Below, piece by piece: positions 48,590-59,342 of a stretch of DNA of 64,000 nt. The DNA is taken from positions 4,171,646 through 4,235,645 of the forward strand of contig NW_006921537.1 in the NCBI RefSeq assembly GCF_000340215.1, in the 5' to 3' direction. The number at the start of each line of letters is the position of its first letter. Position 1 is the first letter of the stretch. The translations under genes and the position numbers were made by a program. This DNA comes from Pseudocercospora fijiensis CIRAD86. Taxonomy: Eukaryota > Ascomycota > Dothideomycetes > Mycosphaerellales > Mycosphaerellaceae. Below the pieces are notes generated by a model. That model saw only the letters and a program-made list of their open reading frames with translations, was not told the origin of the DNA and did not search any database.

Positions 48590-49110
48590 CGTAGCGAGAA
48601 CGAGATATCGGAAGACTAAGGCTCTCTATAGTATATACGAAGGAAGGGGATTCCTCGGAAAATAGTACCGAAAAATAAGAAGGCTTTAGGTAGATAGAAG
48701 AAGGCTAAAAAGAGTAGACGGACGAAGGCTATCGCGAAGAAAAGTTATCTTTCTATTAAAAAAAAGGGAATAAGGTAGGACTCGATAATAAAGAAGCGGC
48801 GCTTTAAACTAGATACTATTACCCTTCGCTAGATCCGGCTTTTCTAAAACAAAAGAGGGACCGAGCTTTTAATCCCTAAGACTCCCTTCTAGCGACTCGT
48901 CCGAGAAATTATATTAGATTTTCGGTCTAGTATACGATTTACGGCTAAGGCGATTAGTACTCTTTAGGAAGCTATAGAGGCATTTCTCGTAACCGAGCTT
49001 AAGCTTTTAAACCTCCTTACTATCTATACGAAGCGGGTTACTCTTTAAAATAAAGATATATAGCTTCTAGCTAAAATTCGGCGTCGGTTTATAGCGGATT
49101 AGTTAGAAAT
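48590..49110 (+). pseudogene. Histone H3-like gene 2 in the outer hAT copy
   Basis: After a Lys/Arg-rich tail (PRKIVPKNKKALGR*KKAKKS, then RRTKAIAKKS), the plus frame from about 48,797 reads KKRRFKLDTITLR*IRLF, then TELLIPKTPF*RLVREI, FRSSIRFTAKAISTL*EAIE, AFLV, and finally IYTKRVTL*NKDI*LLAKIR. These are the H3 blocks RYRPGTVALREIRRYQ, the alpha1 LPFQRLVREI, the alpha2 [20 protein letters not shown] and the alpha3 HAKRVTIMPKDIQLARRIR, in order and at the right spacing. Each stop in these blocks replaces a Gln. No intron is needed within the fold. The frame continues past the fold for roughly 100 codons with no domain I can name. The inner copy has the same gene at 41,852-42,330. Confidence 0.85.
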
Positions 49111-49493
49111 TGTATTTAGTCGTTAGATTAACCTAGGAGGAGGCCTATTTTCGTATCCTTTTGCCGGCTGTAGGTACCGGCTATATTTCTGATTTTATCT
49201 CCGCGCCGTCCCTAAATCTAAGGTACGAAGTAGAAACCTAGCGCTCTATATTTATCCGGCTATTATAGAGACGAGCTATATTTAGATTAGTTTCTTCGTA
49301 TATCGCGACCTAGCGGGCAGTAAGCGAAAGGGCGATAGAACGTTTATAATACGTCTCTATTTAGACCTAAAATATAAAGGTCCTAAGGAGCCCTAGTATC
49401 CTAACTATAAGGAGATTCTTTAGTATTAGTACTTTAATCCTCTATACTACGAGGTAGATAGTAAGCCTACGAGAGAGAAACTTTAACGAGAAA

Positions 49494-50222
49494 TTCTCTA
49501 TAATACGTAGCGCTATTATATAGCTATAGATACGTACTAAGTCCGGCAACTCGAAGAAGAATTAAGATAGCGTATTAGCGACCGAGGAAGAGATCGATAG
49601 TATACTAGTAGAGTCGAGGTCTTATAAGCGAAGTATAAGATAATATAGGCTCTTAGTCGTATAGAGTAACGTACTATATAAATAACTAGGCGTACTACTC
49701 TTATTTACTTACGACCTATATCCTAGGATACTCTTCTCGTACTTTTTATACTCTTTTCTAATACCTTACCTATAATCGCGCCGCGACAACCGAGTAAATA
49801 TGAGCTATAGGATTTCCGCTTAGTACCTTAGCCTTCGAGATACGGCGGAGTTAATTCTCTATAATACGTGGCGTAGCTAGCGCTATTGTATAGCTACAGA
49901 TACGTACTAAGTCCGGCAACTCGAAGAAGAATCAAGACAGCGTATTAGCGACCGAGGAGGAGATCGATAGTATACTAGTAGAGTCGAGGTCTTATAAGCG
50001 AAGTACGAGATAATATAGGCTCTTAGTCGTATAGAGTAACGTACTATATAAATAACTAGGCGTACTACTCTTATTTACTTACGACCTATATCCTAGGATA
50101 CTCTTCTCGTACTTTTTATACTCTTTTCTAATACCTTACCTATAAGCGCTCCGCGATAACCGAGTAAATATAAGCTATAGAGTTTCCGCTCGGTACCTTA
50201 GCCTCTAAGATAGGGCGGAGTT
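49494..50222. repeat. Tandem ~360-bp duplication in the hAT element (outer copy)
   Basis: Two direct units (about 49,494-49,855 and 49,856-50,222) each contain TACGTACTAAGTCCGGCAAC and a readable E/R-rich stretch (RQLEEEL then R-I-S-D-R-G-R-D-R, with stops shown as Q). The inner copy has the same pair at 40,735-41,459, so the duplication predates the two insertions. It begins about 380 bp after H3-like gene 2. Confidence 0.85.
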
Positions 50223-50529
50223 AAATTTAGAGCTATAGCCGGCACTCGTAGCCGGTATATAGAGACGGTAGCAGGCCTTTTCCTACTAAATAACTAGCTT
50301 GTTTAGTATAGCCTACCTAATATTTCTTACATTTACTAGCAATAGGCCTAGGTTACTTATAAGATTACTATAGCTAGTAAAGGCATTACTAAAGAATATC
50401 TATACTATAGTAGGATACTATTATTACGCCGGCTATTTATTAAAAGGAGGCTTTCGCCTATTACTATACCGGCTATATATACCGGCTATATATAACGATA
50501 TCAAAAAGCGTGATAGTAGCGAACAATTA

Positions 50530-51700
50530 GAGACGAAGGGAAGATAGTTAAGAAGGAAGGGAGGACGAATAGAAAGCACTATATATTAGGGCAGAGGAGG
50601 TACTAAAGGTAGAAGATAGAAGAACCCCTAAGAGGGCATATAGGATAATGATTTCAGAACTCCTTAGAGGACTGAAAGCAATCTATAACTAGGCAAGCCA
50701 CGTAATTATAAAGGTAGCTAATATAGTCGTAGCAAAGATTACGAGGAAACAATAGGAGACAAGCCTAAACTACTACACCTAGGTAGTAGTAGCTAGTTAG
50801 GAGGCGCTAAAACCTCCGAGGACAGTAGTTCGAGTCTATATTACGGACCTATAGGAGCAAAAGGAAATCTAAGGACTTATAGGGAAAGAGATTATAGAAA
50901 GAATTATAGTTAAAGAGGTAATTAGGGCTAGGAACGAAGGTAAAGGGGTAATCAAGCTGTTTATAGCACAAGAGTAGGACAAAAAGAAGCTAGAAATATA
51001 AAAAGAATAGATAACTAAGATAGGGAAAACAGCAAAGGTCTCCTAATAGCAATTTATAATTATAGCCTATAGTATAATAAGAAGCTTTAAGGAAGAACGG
51101 GATATTAAGAGCCTATAGAGATAAAACCAAGCTATATACCTAGGCCTAAAGATTACAAAAGTGGTATAGATTAAAAGGAAAATCGAAGAGACTAAGAAGC
51201 AGTCTTCCCTAATTATCTAGGTAGGGAGTATAGAGTAGGCTAATATAGTGCTAGACTAGGGGTTGTTCTAGGACTTTAAAAGATTAGAAACAGAGATACA
51301 CAGAAGCAACTATAGGATAATGCAGTGCTTTAAATGTTAACACTATAGATACTTAGCAGCTAAATATATAAAGACAACCAACACCTACTCCTATTGTATA
51401 GGGGAGTACTAGGTCAAAGAATGCAAAGCATATAAGGGAGAAGTAAGATATATATACTATACTAAAAGATACCCCTCTTAGGCGAAGGAATGCCTAGTAA
51501 GAATATAGGCAGCTAGGAAAGCAAAGGAAGCTAGAATCAACATACTAAAAAGATACACAACAAGCTAGGGTAGCTAGGTACAGAAGTAACCTAGCTAAGT
51601 GCTATAAAAGAGGTCTAGGCAAGATAATAGGTTCACATTCAGGGCCTTACTAGCATAAGAGAGTTACTAGCAACTAGGGAGACTAAGATACCTTAATATT
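50530..51700 (+). pseudogene. LINE L2 ORF1 remnant with CCHC zinc knuckles
   Basis: At 51,326-51,367 the frame reads C-F-K-C-*-H-Y-R-Y-L-A-A-K-Y, spacing CX2CX4HX4C with the His and the last Cys changed to Tyr by CpA/TpG transitions. A second knuckle follows (Y-C-I-G-E-Y-*-V-K-E-C-K, about 51,390-51,425). Such nucleic-acid-binding ORF1 proteins are standard in Tad/I-clade LINEs. The stretch from 50,580 to 51,300 is a charged, coiled-coil-like region in pieces. Confidence 0.75.
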
Positions 51701-51839
51701 GCAGGAAAGGAAGCAGGGTAGACAAAGCTTAGTCAAATGTTAGTCTAAAGTAAGGGAAGACTAAAGGAAAACTTATAGGGAAATGATATAGATAAAACCT
51801 AATAAACATTGCAATATTACTAAACATTATACAGTACAA

Positions 51840-54800
51840 TATTAATAAGAGCAAAGACAAGGTATAGAGGAGCTTCCTTTAAGTACTGAACCTAAAAGAA
51901 CATTACATTATTGCAATCTAAGAGCCCTAGCTTAACCTATATATAAAGAGACTAGCAACAGTTAAAGACCTAAGATACTACCTAATTATCTATAACTAGG
52001 GAGCCCTAAGGACATACATCTATATTAGTAAGGAGATAGATATAGAAACCTAGTAGGCTATACTATAGGAGGATAGGGACCTAATATTAGTTTAAGTAGA
52101 GACATCCTAAGGTACACTCTAAGTCTACTATATATATAACCTACTACTAGACTTAAGAAGCAGTACCTAACTGAAAACCCTAGAAAGACTACCTAGAGTT
52201 ATCTAGGGGAACACCTACTAAATCCTAATTAGGGATTTCAACCTCTACTACCCCCTCTAAGGCTTAGACTTTACCCTAGCTTACTACTTCCTAGTAGGAA
52301 GACTAATTAACATATTAGAGAGGGAAGGAATAGAAATTGTTACCCTAAAGGGACTAATTATATAGGAGGTAAGAGGAAGCAGTAGTATACTAGACCTATA
52401 CTTTATATTATATCAGATTAGGAATAGGATTATAAGATATAGGGTCAACTAGGAACTAGAAGAATCATTAGACCACTTCCCGGTATAGATTGAGCTGAAT
52501 ATCTAAGCTAATTAGGAAAGGGAACTAGAGGAGAAGCTTAACTAGAAAGGTACCTAATAGGGCAGGATTAGGGAGGAACTAGAAAGGGACCCAAAACTAG
52601 AGGAACTCTTAACAAAGTACCTACTAAGGCTAGAGGACATTAATAAGGCAGTAGAAGAACTAATAGGAATCCTAAAATAGGTAGCTAGAAAGTATACCCT
52701 AGTAAAGAAACATTCACTATACTAGCAACTATACTAGACTAGTAAGTATATAAGGAAGGTTAAAGTAGTAAGGAAGGCTAGGAGACAGTAGATACAAACC
52801 TATACCTAGGAAGTATAGGACAACTATAATAAAGCCTACTAGGAAAAGAAGATCTAGATTAAGAAAGACAAGATATAGGAATAGAGATCTATAATAGGAA
52901 TAATTACAAAGAAACTAGAGGAGATATAGAGGATAGCTAAATAGGTAAGGAGACCTAAATAGGAGAAGGATATACTACTATAATTCCCGGATATTATAGA
53001 CCAATAAGGACAAATATAGACTATAATAGAAGGGAAAGCAAGAGCCCTAGGCTACTACTTCTTCTATAGAGAAGTATAAGCAGACCTATTAGATATAAAG
53101 GAGAAAGAACAAGAGACTCTACTACTAGGTACACTAAGAGATACCTAGGTTAAACCCGAAACCATTAAAAGGATCCTAAAGAAAATTCTAGGCAATAAGG
53201 TACTAGGAGAAGACAAGATCTACAACAAACTCCTAAAAGCATATAGGAAGGGGCTAGCCCTAGTACTAGCTAATATCTTTTTACAAAGCCTAGCACTAGG
53301 ATACTACCTAAGACTATTTAGGAAGTCCCTAATAGTAGTGCTAAGGAAGCCCTAGAAGGAAGACTATATATAGCTTAAGGCCTATAGACTAATAGCCCTA
53401 CTTAATATAATAGGCAAGGTGCTAGAAAAAATTATCGCTAAAAGGCTAACAACCTTTACCGAGGAAAGGAATATCCTTCTTAAAGACTAGATAGGAGGAA
53501 GAAAGAAGAGGTCAACACTAACAGCTATAGAACTAATTATAGAACAGATTAAGCATATCTAGCACTATAGTCAAAACTAGGTAGTAACCCTCCTCTCCCT
53601 TAACATCTTAGGAGCCTTTAACAATATCTCCTATAAAAGGCTCCTATATATACTTAAATAGAAAGCTATACTAAACTAGATAGTCCAATTTATCTAGTCC
53701 TTCCTATAGGAAAGATTAATACAGCTTATTCTAGGCAAATTCAAATCAGACCTAATACTAACTAAAAAGGGAATCCCTTAAGGATCAACACTCTCCCTAA
53801 TCCTCTTCCTTATCTTTATAGTAGACCTACTCCTACTCCTAGAATCAAAAAACACATTAGCATTAGGGTTTATAGATAATACAAACATCCTAGCCTAGTC
53901 TAAGACAATAGAAACCAACTATAAGATCCTAGAAGAAAAGCACTAAGAGTATAAAAAATAGGTAAGGAGGTATAGAGCAAAATTCGCCCTAGAAAAGTAC
54001 TAGCTTATCTACTTTAGCAAGGCTAAATCAACCTATAATATAAAGCAATCAATTACTATCTAAGGCTTTAAAACCTAACTATTAGTAGAGCTTAGGGTAC
54101 TAGGGATCTAGCTAGATCTAAAACTAAATTAGGGACTATAAGTAAAGAAGGCAAAGCAGAGGGTAGATGCTAATATGCAATCTATTAATAGGCTTATAGC
54201 CTCTATATAGGGGGCTATATTCGAGAAAGCTAAAGTTATATACAAAGCAATTATTAAGCTAGTAATGCTATATAGAGCATAGATATAGACAGCTTAGGAG
54301 AAAACACTAAAGAGGATTAAGCAACTAGTTAGCAGGTCCTAAACCTAAAGCCTAAAGAAAATCCTAGGAGCATATAAAACTATACTAATAAGGGTAGTAG
54401 AAATAGAATTAGGGATCCCACTAGTTAAACAATACTTTAAGGGACTAAGACACTAATATATAGCAAAGATAATGGAATACCTAGCCTAATAGACTATTTA
54501 AAAGGCACTAGACAAGATAAAAGCCTAGTGCATTAGGACTAGGAGGCGAGACAGACTATAAATAACTCCCTAGAAAGTTAAAGACCTAGAGTAATATAGA
54601 GTCTTAATAAGAGAAATACTAGAGAAAGAGCTTTAGGGACTAAATATAAGGCTAAAGGAAGACAAGCTAAAGGGAGAGAAACAAAGCCTAGTAGAATCAA
54701 TTACTAGACACCTATAAGAGCAGGAATAGAACAAAACACAAGTCAGACTAGGAACCCTAAAGGCACTAATCAAATTCGGTTAATATAACTACTAGCTCTA

Positions 54801-54950
54801 TAAGGACCTAAATAGGGCCGAGGCAAGCCTAGCTATCTAAATTAGATCTAAATATATTAGACTCAGATCTTACCTATTTAGAAGAAACGTCCTAGGAATT
54901 AAAAGCAGAGCTTACTAATATAGCTACTAATCTTAGAACCCTAAGTATAT
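51840..54950 (+). pseudogene. LINE L2 ORF2 remnant: APE endonuclease and reverse transcriptase
   Basis: Near 52,230 the frame reads IRDFNLYYPL, the G-D-F-N-x-H-H-P endonuclease block with RIP changes. Near 53,768 it reads KKGIP*GSTLSLILFL, and at 53,869-53,880 F-I-D-N, the RT catalytic F-x-D-D with both changes explained by TpG to TpA. A C-terminal Cys-containing block (LVCP at about 54,958) fits the family tail. Stops are frequent. Copy L1 is the same gene in reverse. Confidence 0.85.
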
Positions 54951-55649
54951 ACTACTAGTCTGCCCTTAATAGTTAGAAGGCAGAAGTAATTAGAGACTAA
55001 AAGCAATAGAAAGGGAATACGACAAGCTAATCTAGAGCAAAGAAGACCTAAAGAGGATAGTAAAGTAGATTATTAAATAGGGATTTATATAACAATTCGC
55101 ACTAATAAGGGAAACTAAGGAGTAGATAAGAAGGAGGGAAGAAGAGGGGGAAAGAAGGGCAGGGTAGTAGGCAAGGTAGTTAAAGGGTAACAACTATAAT
55201 ACTAGTACACCCTAGAGGAAGGAAAACAAGGAAACGAGGAAGAACAACACTTATAAATAGGATAGGAGGGAGGTTTTTACCAACTAAGTTAGTTTCCTAC
55301 CTAAAACAATACATAGAAACAGACCTACATAGGCCGAAAGGCACTACAACAGGCAAATGAAATATCTATCTATCTATCTATATATACCGGCTATATTTCA
55401 AAGTTTGCCGTATCTGCCTTTTTTAGCCGTGCCTGCCTTTTTTAGCCGCACCTGCCTTCTTTCCTTACTCTAACGTTACTATAATATAGGCTTGCGCGAC
55501 GCTTACTCTATTGCCTAGCGATACCGCGATACTACCTCTCTCGCTATATTTAACCTTCGTATCGATACCTATACCTCTACGCTCTATATCTACTACCTCC
55601 GTAATACCCTCGCTCCGTACGCGCCTTCGTATACCTTCGTAACGTACTT

Positions 55650-56340
55650 TTTTCCTTAATTCGACTACTTTCGTAATACCGAGTCTACTTAACTAAGTTA
55701 CGACGCCTCGTAAGAAGGGACCTACTACTTCTACGGGTTATAATAAGACCGGAAATAGTAGAACGAGTATAGTGTATTAACGTAAGAAGGCTACTACTAC
55801 TACCGCTAGCTCTAGTACTAGAAAGGGCGTCGCGAGTAAGGCTCCGCGTAAGACAACGGCGGGCAAGGCTCTACGTAAGACGATAACTAGCGCTTCTACT
55901 ACTAGTAGCAATAATCGTACAAAGCGTCGATAGCGCCTAGGAAGTAAGTCCTATTTATAGCCGGTAGCGTAGCCGGTAGCGTAGCCGGTAGCGTAGCCGG
56001 TATTCTTACTATCTTTTTACTAATCCTTCTTTAGCCGTAGCCCTCCGTAAGATTCGGAAGTATTAGAAGAGTTCTAACCTCCTAATCTATAAAGCTCCTT
56101 TCTAACGACTTATTCGCGAAATTGCCTAGGATTATAGAACGGACCTTCGCTTCTAAGCCTCCGTAATAGGCGCCCTTTAACAGGCTATAGAAGCCTACCT
56201 AGTTCGTATAAACGAATATATATTTCTCTTCTACCTCTTTTCGGACTATACTAATACTATTTTAGCGGATTAACCTTATAGTTATCTACGCTAAGTATAT
56301 ATCCATCATAGGCAAGGCTTTTAAAGCACTCGATTAGATT
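55650..56340 (+). pseudogene. Histone H3-like gene 1 in the outer hAT copy
   Basis: A basic Ser/Thr-rich tail is open from about 55,688 to 55,935 and includes KGVASKAPRKTTAGKALRKT, close in style to the H3 tail. A spacer with four GTAGCCG-type repeats follows. The fold from 56,037 then reads VALRKIRKY*KSSNLLIYKA, PF*RLIREIA*DYRTDLRF, ASVIGAL**AIEAYLV, all diagnostic H3 sequence with stops at Gln positions. The alpha3 part lies after an intron-like insertion. It is shifted by one inserted base relative to the inner copy and reads N-L-I-V-I-Y-A-K. The tail, spacer and fold order matches an intron-containing H3 gene. Confidence 0.87.
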
Positions 56341-57989
56341 CTAAAAGGCTAGAATATCTATATTCGAGATAGTACTAGATAGGATAGATATTCTAGTAGG
56401 AAGGATATTCGTAGTATCGTCTATAAGCTTTTCTATATACGAAATAAGCCGCTATTATACGGCGCTATATACCGCGCTCTAAATACTCTCTAAGTATATA
56501 TATATAGTATAGTATACTTTATTAGCCGTACGGAATAGAAGTCTTCGAAAATCCCGTTAGTACTAAGGAGTTAAAAGGCCGGCTACGCTACCGGCTACGC
56601 TACCGGCTACGCTACCGGCTACGCTACCGGCTACGCTGCTAGGTTTTTTAAAGAACTAAAAGAAGATAGACATTCCGGTTAATTTGTATTAGTTTAGATT
56701 TTTATAAAAAGAAAATAGGGAAAAATAAGGAAGGTTAAAGAGCCTAATGCTTATAGTTATAGGCATTATCCCTGTTTTCTAGACTATATTATATACCTAC
56801 CTTCGCAACTCTACCTAATACTCCCTCTAAATATCCTTATACTCTACCTACTAGAAATTCAACTAGGTACCTAGACCTATAGCTACCTCTATATCTTTTA
56901 CTATCTTCTATAGGTTAAAGGACTCCTCTATAGCAGCCTCTACCTCCTTATATAATACGAAGTTACTGCCTGCCCTATCCTTAATATCTCCTAAATAACT
57001 AAGAGTTCTAAGGAACGAACTAGTATTTAGCCTTAGTATAGCGAGTAACTAGTAGAACGTTCTATAGAGCTACCTTATAGCTCTTTTATATACTATACCG
57101 ATACCGAGGGAGGAGCTATCCTAGTACTTAATATTAGAGAATAGTTTAGTTAGAAAGTGTTAGAACTTCTTAAAGAGGGCTTCTAGGGAAATCGATAAGT
57201 TCTGCCTAGATCTAGATAATAATATTCTACCGAGTAGTTAGGGAATTAAACAGCGAGCGAAAGGATAAAATTCATACCTAATAAGTATAGTTTCTAAACT
57301 AAACTATAATAGCTTATATATATATATGCTTTTAATTAGTTAGTGCCCTTAGCTAATTATCTATAGATTTAGGGTTATATAAGTACCTTCCTATAACTAA
57401 AAAATGCCGGCTACGCTACCGGCTATACTCTCGTATCTTATAAAGGGCTTGCTTCGAGTTACGTAGACATTCTTACACTTCTTAGAAACCGATAAATTCT
57501 ATAGTTCGAACTAGCTAATCCTATAGTTGCTTAGCAAACCAACCTAAACCAAACTAGATCTTCGGCTTAGCAAACTAAACTAAACTAACCCGAACTACTA
57601 CGGGGTCTACTAATTCTTATCTAAATTACAAACTTTCTATATACTATTATAGCTGTTAATTAGGCAAACAACCTTATATAATATCTTTATATATAGTAGG
57701 TATATAGTAGTATTATTAGAGGGGGTAGGGTTATAGGTAAATCTAGCTCGAAGTATATATAGGGACTTAGCGGAGAACGCTAAACCTCCGAGATATAGCC
57801 GTTCTCTCTCTATCGGCTACTACCTCTATTACTAGTACTCGGACTACTTCGGAAATAGTCGATTAAGCTTAGAAGCCGTCTATTCTATACTATACTAATT
57901 TAAGCCCTCCGAGCTCTTACTATTATCGTCCGAGTAGTCCGGTTCCGGCCGCTAGAGGTACTCCTATAAATTTAGAGGGGCTAAATCGC

Positions 57990-59200
57990 TTACTTATCTA
58001 GTTATATCTATAAAGATAGATATAATAGTTAGTTAGTAGTACTACTACTATAAAGTAGGCTCTAATAGGCTGTTACCTTAACCTTAATTGCTTTAAGAAC
58101 ACGTTATAGGACTATAGCTTTATTATATAGCTAAATAAGTGCTTAACCTTAATCCGGATACCAGATAGCTTCTTATTAAACGCCTATTACTAAAGTATTA
58201 AATAAGACTATCTAAGGTAGTGCTTATAAGGAGCTATAATGCCGAAGTTGCTATAGTATACTAGGTTACTATAGAGATATAGAATACGCCTATTTCTTAT
58301 AATCTTTTATAAGCGACGTTTAATATCTAATAATTACTAACGACTCGTTATCTCGTCTATTAAATAGTCTAACTAGTAAAGATATTAGGCTATCTAGTAT
58401 AATAATAGCCTAGAATTTATATCTGTATTTACTATAGTAACTACTATATAACCTCTACTAGTTCTTCTACGGTCGATAGAAGCCTAAGAAGTATCTATCG
58501 ATAAATCCCTATATAAAACCGTAGGTTCTACGCTTCCGAGTAGCTAGTACGAATATCTTTAACCTCTAGTAGCTATTAAGTCGTAGATACTAGGCAATAA
58601 GGCTAGCAAACTGCTTATAAATCTATAGAATAAGACTATTAAATACGAGGCTTAGTATAGTAGCTCTTATGTTTACCGAATTTAGTAGAAGTATTAAACT
58701 AGCGAGTCGCGACTTAGAGACGATATCCGCTATAGAACGAGTCCTAATACTAGCTAAGCCTAGCTCCGGGTTAGGTTTATTACTATTTCGCTATTTATAA
58801 CCCTTAATATCTAAAGCGACTACTAGTTAGCGTATTTCTACCTTCGTAAACCTAGGAAATAGTTAGTACTATACTAGAAGCCGATATACGGGTATACCTA
58901 GTAGTAGTAGTATTAAGACGGCAACCTCGCTTTAATAATTTAACTTCCTATACTAATATCTACTAGCTATACGACTTACTTTATATACTACTCTATCTAC
59001 TTATTCGGCTATATATTAAGCGTTTATATAAGCGGCCTAAATAGAATAGGTAGCGGCTTTAACCTAGTACGCTCGAGAAGCCCTATTTCCTCGCAAATAG
59101 CGAGTACGAGTCTAGTAACTAACTTTATATTATCTAGTAGGTTACCCGCTATACTAACGACTATATATCGCGATAATAATACGAGAAAGAGACGAAAACA
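57990..59200 (-). pseudogene. PIF/Harbinger (DDE_Tnp_4) transposase remnant
   Basis: The minus strand at about 58,385-58,540 reads TYGFI*GFIDRYFLGFYRP, then YSKYRYKF*AIIILDSLIS, the family blocks around W-G-F-I-D-G-T and Y-S-G-H-K-x-x-H-x-x-K-F-Q-A-I-x-x-P-D-G. Further on, at about 58,090-58,260, it reads LVYYSNFGIIAPYKHYLR, FNKKLSGIRIKVKHLFSYI and FLKQLRLR, the third catalytic region (F-N-K-x-M-S-x-V-R-I-x-V-E-H-x-F-G). The catalytic Glu is read as Lys and other positions are stopped, so it is inactive. It sits in the right arm of the 33.5-kb element. Confidence 0.85.
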
Positions 59201-59299
59201 CCTCTACGCGCTACGTACGGGCGATTCCGAAGATTTGATAACTTAGCAAGAGCCTAAGGCAAGAGCGCTATACCATATTAAGAGTAGTAAGCAGGGTAG

Positions 59300-59342
59300 T
59301 AGTAAGCAGTCTGCAACACCTCTTCCGCCGGCAAAAGGTGTC
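59300..59342 (-). repeat. Right terminal inverted repeat of the Harbinger-like element
   Basis: This is the reverse complement of 25,850-25,892 with two mismatches. This copy keeps the TGCAG form and the left copy has TATAG, so the left end took RIP mutations here and the right end did not. Confidence 0.9.

Larger units (their letters stand above)
50492..55379 (+). mobile_element. Non-LTR retrotransposon (Tad/I-like LINE), copy L2
   Basis: A 17-bp target duplication, ATATATACCGGCTATAT, flanks it (50,475-50,491 and 55,380-55,396). The plus strand carries a zinc-knuckle gag-like gene, an endonuclease/RT gene and a 3' end of ATCT tetranucleotide repeats (55,362-55,379). It interrupts the outer hAT copy; the inner hAT copy has the uninterrupted target at 40,467-40,483. 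RIP stops run throughout. Confidence 0.93.
32725..57609 (+). mobile_element. hAT-family DNA transposon, outer copy (native ~9.85 kb, interrupted twice)
   Basis: The ends are inverted repeats TAGACCCCGTAGTAGTTCGG (32,725 onward) and its complement ending at 57,609. An 8-bp duplication CTAATTCT lies outside both (32,717-32,724; 57,610-57,617), the hAT hallmark length. Removing the inner hAT copy (38,082-48,201 plus TSD) and LINE L2 (50,492-55,379 plus TSD) gives about 9,852 bp. The order of contents is: minisatellites, a Lys-rich stretch and hAT transposase (32,725-38,073), H3-like gene 2 (about 48,590-49,110), a 360-bp tandem repeat, H3-like gene 1 (about 55,650-56,340) and the 3' end. All genes run on the plus strand and carry RIP stops. 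Confidence 0.92.
25850..59342. mobile_element. PIF/Harbinger-like DNA transposon, expanded to 33.5 kb by nested insertions
   Basis: The terminal inverted repeats are 43 bp with two mismatches: 25,850-25,892 and the reverse complement of 59,300-59,342. They start GACACCTTTTGCCGGCGG. The dinucleotide TA flanks both ends (25,848-9 and 59,343-4); the family usually makes a 3-bp TWA duplication, so the exact target is uncertain. Removing the LINE (27,452-32,327 plus TSD) and the hAT block (32,725-57,609 plus TSD) leaves an element of about 3.7 kb. Its right arm carries a DDE_Tnp_4-type transposase and its left arm a second frame, the two-gene layout known for PIF/Harbinger. It is RIP-degraded throughout except at the GC-rich tips. 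Confidence 0.85.

Noticed and set aside
55955..56640. Regularly spaced short repeats as a CRISPR-like array
   Set aside because: The units are contiguous 10-12-bp GCCGG repeats without unique spacers, in a eukaryotic transposon.
38082..57609. A single 19-kb imperfect palindrome or inverted duplication
   Set aside because: The TSDs GGACCTAA and CTAATTCT and the collinearity of the inner copy show an inverted self-insertion of a transposon.
25850..59342. The 33.5-kb TIR-bounded block as a giant cargo-carrying element of the Starship kind
   Set aside because: No captain-type recombinase gene at an edge could be shown, and TSD pairs and sister-copy empty sites explain all of it as nested small transposons.
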